36,633 nucleotides of DNA, taken from NCBI GenBank assembly GCA_002737365.1, contig NSIL01000025.1, forward strand, positions 1-36,633, written 5' to 3'. The notes under the pieces are model-generated. The model did not search any database and was not told where the DNA came from. It worked only from the letters and a program-made list of their open reading frames with translations. Made by a program: the position numbers and the translations under genes. How positions within the stretch are numbered: position 1 is the stretch's first letter; every line of letters starts with the position of its first letter. The DNA is from Acidobacterium sp. (lineage in GTDB: Bacteria > Acidobacteriota > Vicinamibacteria > Vicinamibacterales > UBA2999). This document shows positions 32,367 through 36,633 of this stretch, piece after piece.

Positions 32367-33057
32367 CCGGGCCCCGCGCGCGGCAACCGCGCGTGGGTGG
32401 GTTAGCCGGGCCCCGCGCGCGGCAACCGCTAGCCTGCCGAGGCTGTACGCGATTGTTGATGTCGAGTGTTGCGCGGCTGCCGGGCGGCTGCCACTCGACG
32501 TCGTTCGTGCCTTTCTGTCCGCCGGCGTCCAGCTGATTCAGCTCCGCGCGAAGACCTGGGACAGCGGGGTGTTTCTCGACCTGGCCGAGGCCAGCGTGTC
32601 GGAAGCCCGCGCGGCCGGCGCAGTCCTGATCGTCAACGACCGCGCCGACGTCGCCACGATGGCCGGCGCAGATGGTGTGCACCTTGGCCAGGAAGATTTG
32701 ACCCCTGCCGACGCGCGGCGAGTGGTGGGCGCGTCATCGTGGGTCGGCCTGTCGACCCATACCGAAACGCAGTGGACCGTGGCGCTCGACGCTCCCATTT
32801 CATATCTCGCAATCGGTCCGGTCTTCGGCACCGGCACCAAGGCGACCGGCTATCAGGCGGTCGGCCTCGAGACCGTGCAGCGGGTGAGCGCGGCCGCCGG
32901 GGCGCGCGGCCTGCCGGTGGTGGCGATTGGCGGCATCACCCTCGAACGGGCGTCGTCGGTGATTGCCGCGGGCGCCACCGCCGTGGCGGTGATTAGCGAC
33001 CTGCTGTCCGATTCACCGGAAGCGCGGGCGCGCGCGTTCATGCATGCCTTGACGTAA
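32323..33057 (+). CDS. thiE: Thiamine phosphate synthase
   Basis: Canonical ThiE: LYAIVDVE at the mature start, [61 protein letters not shown] (phosphate loop) and VVAIGGIT. It joins HMP-PP and thiazole phosphate to thiamine phosphate. The start is uncertain. The only ATG/GTG/TTG in frame before the conserved core is TTG 32323 inside accC, which would translate the 39-bp repeat into the N-terminus. CTG at 32434, two codons before LYAIVD, would give a typical-length protein. No thiamine riboswitch is visible upstream. A second family member is at 454-1122. Confidence 0.85.
   Translation: MPPSPKPPGSLNPLSRAPRAATARGWVSRAPRAATASLPRLYAIVDVECCAAAGRLPLDVVRAFLSAGVQLIQLRAKTWDSGVFLDLAEASVSEARAAGAVLIVNDRADVATMAGADGVHLGQEDLTPADARRVVGASSWVGLSTHTETQWTVALDAPISYLAIGPVFGTGTKATGYQAVGLETVQRVSAAAGARGLPVVAIGGITLERASSVIAAGATAVAVISDLLSDSPEARARAFMHALT
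32363..32429 (+). repeat. 39-bp tandem repeat at the accC/thiE junction
   Basis: A 28-bp identical block beginning TTAGCCGGGCCCC occurs at 32363-32390 and 32402-32429, a period of 39 bp (about 1.7 units). Copy 1 supplies the accC stop codon. In the thiE frame it encodes SRAPRAATA-type peptides. Each unit contains a GC-rich palindrome: CCCGCGCGCGG and CCGCGCGTGGG pair around CAA at 32373-32397. Confidence 0.8.
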
Positions 33058-33086
33058 TGCACGGCGCAAAGCTGAGCGATTCCCCA

Positions 33087-33092
33087 TATAAT
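33087..33092 (+). promoter_or_regulatory. -10 hexamer (TATAAT) for the amino-acid permease
   Basis: Perfect TATAAT with no strong -35. Predicted start near 33099 leaves a leader of about 58 nt ending in a GGAGG ribosome-binding site ahead of the ATG at 33157, so this gene is not leaderless. Confidence 0.5.
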
Positions 33093-33156
33093 TAACGGTG
33101 TTTGCCAGCCACCTGCTCTCGGTAGGGGCAGGACCGACCAACTTGTTGGAGGCGGA

Positions 33157-34869
33157 ATGGACTCGAATCTATTCAAGACGAAGTCGCTCGAGCAGCTCGT
33201 CGGCGACGTTGAGCACGGCGGCAAGGCGCTCAGGCGCAGCCTCTCAGCCGTGGATCTGACGCTCCTTGGTATCGGCGCCATCATCGGCACCGGCATCTTC
33301 GTACTCACCGGGACCGCCGCGGCCAATCAGGCCGGTCCCGCGATCATCATGTCGTACCTGGCCGCCGGGCTCGCGTGCGCGTTCGCGGCGCTCTGTTACG
33401 CCGAGTTCGCCTCGATGATTCCCATTGCCGGCAGCGCCTATACCTACGCCTACGCCACACTCGGCGAACTGGTGGCGTGGATGATTGGCTGGGACCTGAT
33501 TCTCGAGTACGCGGTCGGGTCGATGACGGTGGCCATCGGCTGGAGCGGCTACATGCAGCGCCTGCTGGCGGGCTTCGGCATCGAGTTGCCCATGGCCATC
33601 GCGGCGGCGCCACCGCTCGGCATCGTCAACCTGCCGGCGGTGATCATCGTGCTGCTGATCATGGTCCTGCTGGTGATCGGCATCCGCGAGTCGGCGCGCT
33701 TCAACGCCGTCATGGTGGCCATCAAGTTGGTCGCAGTGTTGTTCTTCCTCGCCGCCGGCGTCTCCTACGTGGAACCCGCGAACTGGCAGCCGTTCGCGCC
33801 GTACGGCTGGCCGGGGATCATGTCCGCCGCGGCGGTGGTGTTCTTCGCCTACATCGGCTTCGACGCGGTCTCGACGACGGCCGAAGAGGCAAAGAACCCG
33901 CAGCGCGACCTACCGATCGGCATCATCGCATCGCTGGTCGTCTGCACCATCCTGTATCTCGCGGTCGGCGCCGTGCTGACCGGCATCATCCCGGTGGTCG
34001 AGTACCGCGCACTGGCCGAGGCGCTGCCCGGCGTCGCGATGGTCGATCAGGCCGAGTCGGTGAAGTTCCTCAATGCGCCGGTGGCGTTCGCGCTGTCGGT
34101 GATCGGTCAGGACTGGGCGGCCGGTCTCGTCTCAGCCGGCGCGGTGGCCGGCATCACCTCGGTCATGCTCGTCATGCTGATGAGCCAGCCGCGCATCTTC
34201 TTCGCCATGAGTCGGGACCGCTTGCTGCCGCAGGGCGTCAGCAAGGTGCACCCCCGTTTTGGCACTCCCTACATCACCACCATCATCACCTGCGTGGTCG
34301 TCGCCCTGGTGGCCGGTGTCACGCAGATCCAGGTGGTGGGCGAGATGACCAGCATCGGCACGCTGTTCGCCTTCGTCGTGGTTTGCGCCGCAGTCCTGCG
34401 ACTGCGGCAGACGCGGCCGGAAGCCAAGCGCCCGTTCCGCGTGCCCTTTGGCCCGATCTTCCCGGTCCTCGGCATCCTGTCGTGCTCGTACCTGATGCTG
34501 AGCCTGCCGGTCCTGACCTGGGTCCGGTTCCTGGTGTGGTTGGACCTCGGGATGGTGATCTACTGGTTCTACGGCCGCACCCACAGCCCGCTGGTCAACG
34601 CCGCCGAATCGGCCAAGCGCTCGCCGATCCAGTCGATGGCCAACTTCGTTAACATTCTGGGCCTGCTGCTGATCTTCAATGCGGCCTGCATGGTCATTCT
34701 CGGCTACATGACGGAGTTCGGCATCACCAACGACACTACGGCCAAGTGGGCCGAGATTGGCGTGACCGCGGAGCAGGCCGACACGTTTGGCCTGCAGTTT
34801 CTGGCCGTCTCGGTGGCGGTGTGGGCGGTTGGCTTTGGGCTGACCAAGGCGTCGGGAGAGAAGGGCTAG
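33157..34869 (+). CDS. APC-family amino-acid permease (cationic amino acid transporter-like)
   Basis: 570 residues. About 12-14 hydrophobic segments, beginning with LTLLGIGAIIGTGIFVLTG (APC signature GAIIGTGIF) at about 35-55, then YAEFASMIPIAGSAYTYAY, AYIGFDAVSTTAEEAKNPQRDLPIGII and MLMSQPRIFFAMSRDRLLP, all typical of the CAT/YfnA-type branch that takes up basic or other amino acids. Length and topology fit this branch. Its own TATAAT and GGAGG ribosome-binding site suggest independent expression. Substrate not determinable from sequence alone. The folD reading frame begins at its end. Confidence 0.9.
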   Translation: MDSNLFKTKSLEQLVGDVEHGGKALRRSLSAVDLTLLGIGAIIGTGIFVLTGTAAANQAGPAIIMSYLAAGLACAFAALCYAEFASMIPIAGSAYTYAYATLGELVAWMIGWDLILEYAVGSMTVAIGWSGYMQRLLAGFGIELPMAIAAAPPLGIVNLPAVIIVLLIMVLLVIGIRESARFNAVMVAIKLVAVLFFLAAGVSYVEPANWQPFAPYGWPGIMSAAAVVFFAYIGFDAVSTTAEEAKNPQRDLPIGIIASLVVCTILYLAVGAVLTGIIPVVEYRALAEALPGVAMVDQAESVKFLNAPVAFALSVIGQDWAAGLVSAGAVAGITSVMLVMLMSQPRIFFAMSRDRLLPQGVSKVHPRFGTPYITTIITCVVVALVAGVTQIQVVGEMTSIGTLFAFVVVCAAVLRLRQTRPEAKRPFRVPFGPIFPVLGILSCSYLMLSLPVLTWVRFLVWLDLGMVIYWFYGRTHSPLVNAAESAKRSPIQSMANFVNILGLLLIFNAACMVILGYMTEFGITNDTTAKWAEIGVTAEQADTFGLQFLAVSVAVWAVGFGLTKASGEKG

Positions 34870-34871
34870 TT

Positions 34872-35813
34872 CTGGCGGCACGATGGTTAGACGGCGCCGC
34901 GTGCGCCGGACGCATTCGCGACGAAGTCGCGCCGCGGGTGGCCGCCTTTGTGCAGCGCCACGGCCGGCCCCCAGGGCTCGGCGTGGTGCTGGCTGGCAAT
35001 AATCCGGCGTCCGAGGTCTACGTCCGCAACAAGCTCAAGACGGTGGCCGAGGCCGGCTGCCGTACTGAACTGTTTCGGCTCGATGCCGAGGCCTCTGTCG
35101 AGGCCGCCCTGGCGCTGGTCCGTCGGTTGAACGACCACGACGCCATTGACGGTATTCTGGTGCAATCACCGTTGCCCGAAGGCATGGGTGCCGAGGCTGA
35201 GCAACGCGTGTTTGACACGATTGATCCGCTGAAGGACGTCGACGGCTTTCATCCCCTCAACGTCGGTCTGTTGATGCAGACGCGGCCGGCGCTCGTGGCC
35301 TGCACACCACTGGGGTGCATCGAGTTACTTGAGCGGGAGTCGATCCCGCTGCGCGGCCGGCATGCGGTGGTGATCGGGCGCAGCGACATCGTGGGCAAGC
35401 CGATGGCCTTGCTGTTGCTACACCGCGACGCCACTGTCACCGTCTGCCACTCGCGGACGGCCAACCTGGCCGAACTGACGCGAACCGCCGATGTGCTGGT
35501 GGCGGCGATTGGCCGGCCGGCGTTTGTGACGCGCGACTACGTCAAGCCGGGGGCCACAGTGATCGATGTCGGGATTAACAGCCTGACCGATCGGGCCGAG
35601 GTCGAGCGGTGTTTTGCCGAGGGGAGCCGGAAGCGAGCCCAGTTTGCCGAGAAGGGGACCGTTTTAGTCGGCGACGTCCATCCCAACGTCGAAGAAGTGG
35701 CAGGGGCGCTGACGCCCGTTCCGGGCGGCGTGGGGCCGCTGACCATTGCCATGGTCTTGCGGAACACGGTGACGGCAGCAGAGCTGCGGAAGGATAGAGG
35801 GCGGGCAAACTAG
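34872..35813 (+). CDS. folD: Bifunctional methylenetetrahydrofolate dehydrogenase/cyclohydrolase FolD
   Basis: About 313 residues. Motifs: VLAGNNPASEVYVRNKLK (catalytic Lys region), ILVQSPLPEG, KDVDGFHPLNVG, ACTPLGCIELLE, VIGRSDIVGKPMALLLL (NADP loop), DVGIN and the C-terminal GDVHPNVEEVAGALTPVPGGVGPLTIAMVLRNT. It interconverts methylene- and formyl-tetrahydrofolate. The natural N-terminus (AARWLDGAACAGRIRDEV) has no ATG/GTG/TTG; CTG at 34872 lies about 8 nt after AAGG and is a good candidate. An in-frame GTG at 34821 would overlap the permease by 49 nt. Confidence 0.92.
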   Translation: MAARWLDGAACAGRIRDEVAPRVAAFVQRHGRPPGLGVVLAGNNPASEVYVRNKLKTVAEAGCRTELFRLDAEASVEAALALVRRLNDHDAIDGILVQSPLPEGMGAEAEQRVFDTIDPLKDVDGFHPLNVGLLMQTRPALVACTPLGCIELLERESIPLRGRHAVVIGRSDIVGKPMALLLLHRDATVTVCHSRTANLAELTRTADVLVAAIGRPAFVTRDYVKPGATVIDVGINSLTDRAEVERCFAEGSRKRAQFAEKGTVLVGDVHPNVEEVAGALTPVPGGVGPLTIAMVLRNTVTAAELRKDRGRAN

Positions 35814-35827
35814 CCGCCACGCGCGTT

Positions 35828-36436
35828 ATGGCGATCCGAAAGATAGCGCTCACGGGTGGCATTGCCACCGGCAAAACCTACGTCGCCACGCGGCTACGTG
35901 ACGCCGGTGTGCCGATTGTCGATGCTGATGTTCTCGCCCGCGAAGTGGTGGCACTGGGCACGCCTGCCCTGACGGCCGTCAGGCAGCGATTCGGGCCTGA
36001 CGTAATCCGGCGGGACGGCACCATGGATCGCATCAGGGTGGGGCAGATCATCTTCAAGGACAAGCGCGCCCGCCAGGACCTTGAGGCCATCATCCACCCG
36101 GCCGTGCAAAAGGCCATCGAGAAGTACTTCGCCACCCTCCCGAAGAAGACGCCCTTCGCCGTCGCCGACATCCCGCTGCTGTACGAGACCGGACGCGAGA
36201 ACCAGTTCTCGGACGTCATCGTCGTCGCCTGTCCCCGTGCCATGCAGCTGTCACGCGTGATGGAACGCAATCAATTGGCGAAGGATGACGCTGAACGCCG
36301 GCTGGCCGCGCAGTTGCCGATCGAGAAGAAGATCGACAAGGCCACCTTCGTCGTCAAGACCGACGGCACGTTCGACGAGACCAACGCGCAGGTGGACAAG
36401 CTGATCGCGTTGTTTACGGACGGGAAGAGCCGCTAG
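35828..36436 (+). CDS. coaE: Dephospho-CoA kinase
   Basis: 202 residues. Last step of coenzyme A synthesis. P-loop LTGGIATGKT at 8-17, VDADVLARE, the HPAVQKAI block and PLLYETG are typical of CoaE. The Lys/Glu-rich C-terminal helices complete the normal length. It follows folD after 14 nt, so cotranscription is likely. No strong ribosome-binding site before the ATG at 35828. Confidence 0.93.
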   Translation: MAIRKIALTGGIATGKTYVATRLRDAGVPIVDADVLAREVVALGTPALTAVRQRFGPDVIRRDGTMDRIRVGQIIFKDKRARQDLEAIIHPAVQKAIEKYFATLPKKTPFAVADIPLLYETGRENQFSDVIVVACPRAMQLSRVMERNQLAKDDAERRLAAQLPIEKKIDKATFVVKTDGTFDETNAQVDKLIALFTDGKSR

Positions 36437-36442
36437 TCAGGG

Positions 36443-36475
36443 CCTAATCCGGGATCCCCGGACCCCGGATCTAGG
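36443..36475. terminator. Hairpin between convergent coaE and the lapB-like gene
   Basis: CCTAATCCGGG (36443-36453) pairs with CCCGGATCTAGG (36464-36475) with a single bulge, around a 10-nt loop. There is no T-tract on either strand, so factor-independent termination is uncertain. Confidence 0.4.
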
Positions 36476-36476
36476 A

Positions 36477-36633
36477 CTACATCTCAACGGTCGCGTCCTG
36501 CGCGGGCGCAATGCGCTCCTCGACGAACGAGTTCCACTCGTGGCAATGCGGGCACTGCCACAGCAGTTCGGTGCTGCGGTAGTGGCACTTCACGCAGACA
36601 TGCGGGTCGAGGAAGAACACCGATGACCGCGCC
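36477..36633 (-). CDS. C-terminal zinc ribbon of a LapB/YciM-like TPR protein (cut by window edge)
   Basis: Minus-strand frame open to the window edge, with TAG at 36479-36477. About 51 residues are visible. They contain two Cys pairs, CVKC and CPHC, followed by HEWNSFVEE. This pattern is the rubredoxin-like metal-binding tail of LapB/YciM, which controls LPS synthesis by promoting LpxC degradation. Only the tail is seen, so another zinc-ribbon protein is possible. Confidence 0.6.
   Translation of the reverse strand, partial: ARSSVFFLDPHVCVKCHYRSTELLWQCPHCHEWNSFVEERIAPAQDATVEM

Noticed and set aside
33375-34652. 425-codon plus-strand frame inside the permease
   Set aside because: Arg/Gly/His-rich alternative frame of a gene with clear membrane segments.
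1-36633. CRISPR arrays, insertion sequences, prophage or defence islands
   Set aside because: No regularly spaced repeats, transposase or integrase motifs, or phage genes were seen; the gene content is housekeeping.

Overview
The window reads as a chromosomal segment of a GC-rich, Gram-negative, diderm bacterium. There are two secretins, LolA, lipoproteins, a complete PilMNOPQ set and peptidoglycan recycling enzymes. Several small families, the short intergenic palindromes and the gene order recall Acidobacteriota, Vicinamibacteria in particular. That placement is an inference from memory of the families, not a computed result. No insertion sequence, prophage, integrase or CRISPR array was seen, so this looks like core genome rather than an island.

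Layout. 1-2.6 kb: the tail of an unrecognised protein, a small membrane protein, a ThiE/TenI-like protein, a RodZ-like membrane HTH protein behind a good sigma70-type promoter, and a decayed pseudogene that converges on a small minus-strand gene. 2.6-5.4 kb (minus): polX and a GHMP sugar kinase. 5.4-12.6 kb (plus): a tightly coupled cell-wall operon nagZ-ldcA-mpl-pxpB-pxpC-murB-murA, divergent from the kinase across a symmetric promoter. 12.6-15.3 kb (minus): a lipoprotein secretin, lolA and tRNA-Ala(CGC). 15.3-16.4 kb: pfkA. 16.5-21.6 kb (minus): rplM-rpsI-rpsB, tsf, pyrH-frr-thrC. 21.9-26.7 kb (plus): pilMNOPQ, then two lipoproteins (one with three PKD repeats), a TPR protein, a Xaa-Pro peptidase, accB-accC and a canonical thiE. 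33-36.4 kb: an APC amino-acid permease, folD and coaE. The right edge holds the C-terminal zinc ribbon of a minus-strand protein.

How the genes fit. NagZ, LdcA and Mpl are the muropeptide salvage steps. MurA and MurB make UDP-MurNAc, the acceptor Mpl needs, so one transcript can couple de novo UDP-MurNAc synthesis with tripeptide reuse. Two 5-oxoprolinase subunits (PxpB, PxpC) sit inside the operon without PxpA. MurA has Asp where the fosfomycin-target Cys is expected. PilMNOP form the inner-membrane and periplasmic alignment complex of a type IV pilus and PilQ the outer-membrane pore; the two lipoproteins behind PilQ are candidate pilus accessories. AccB/AccC start fatty acid synthesis.

The most unusual signals are regulatory and repeat-based. 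Perfect or near-perfect -10 hexamers lie 6-8 nt upstream of start codons, implying leaderless mRNAs. A palindromic ATTATAAT can serve as -10 on both strands. Several imperfect palindromes and tandem repeats have entered or border genes (pilQ, accC/thiE, around tsf, pfkA/thrC). No clear new multi-gene system such as a defence or secretion island is visible; the best candidates are the salvage operon with embedded pxpBC, the LolA/secretin pair and the PilQ-linked lipoproteins.
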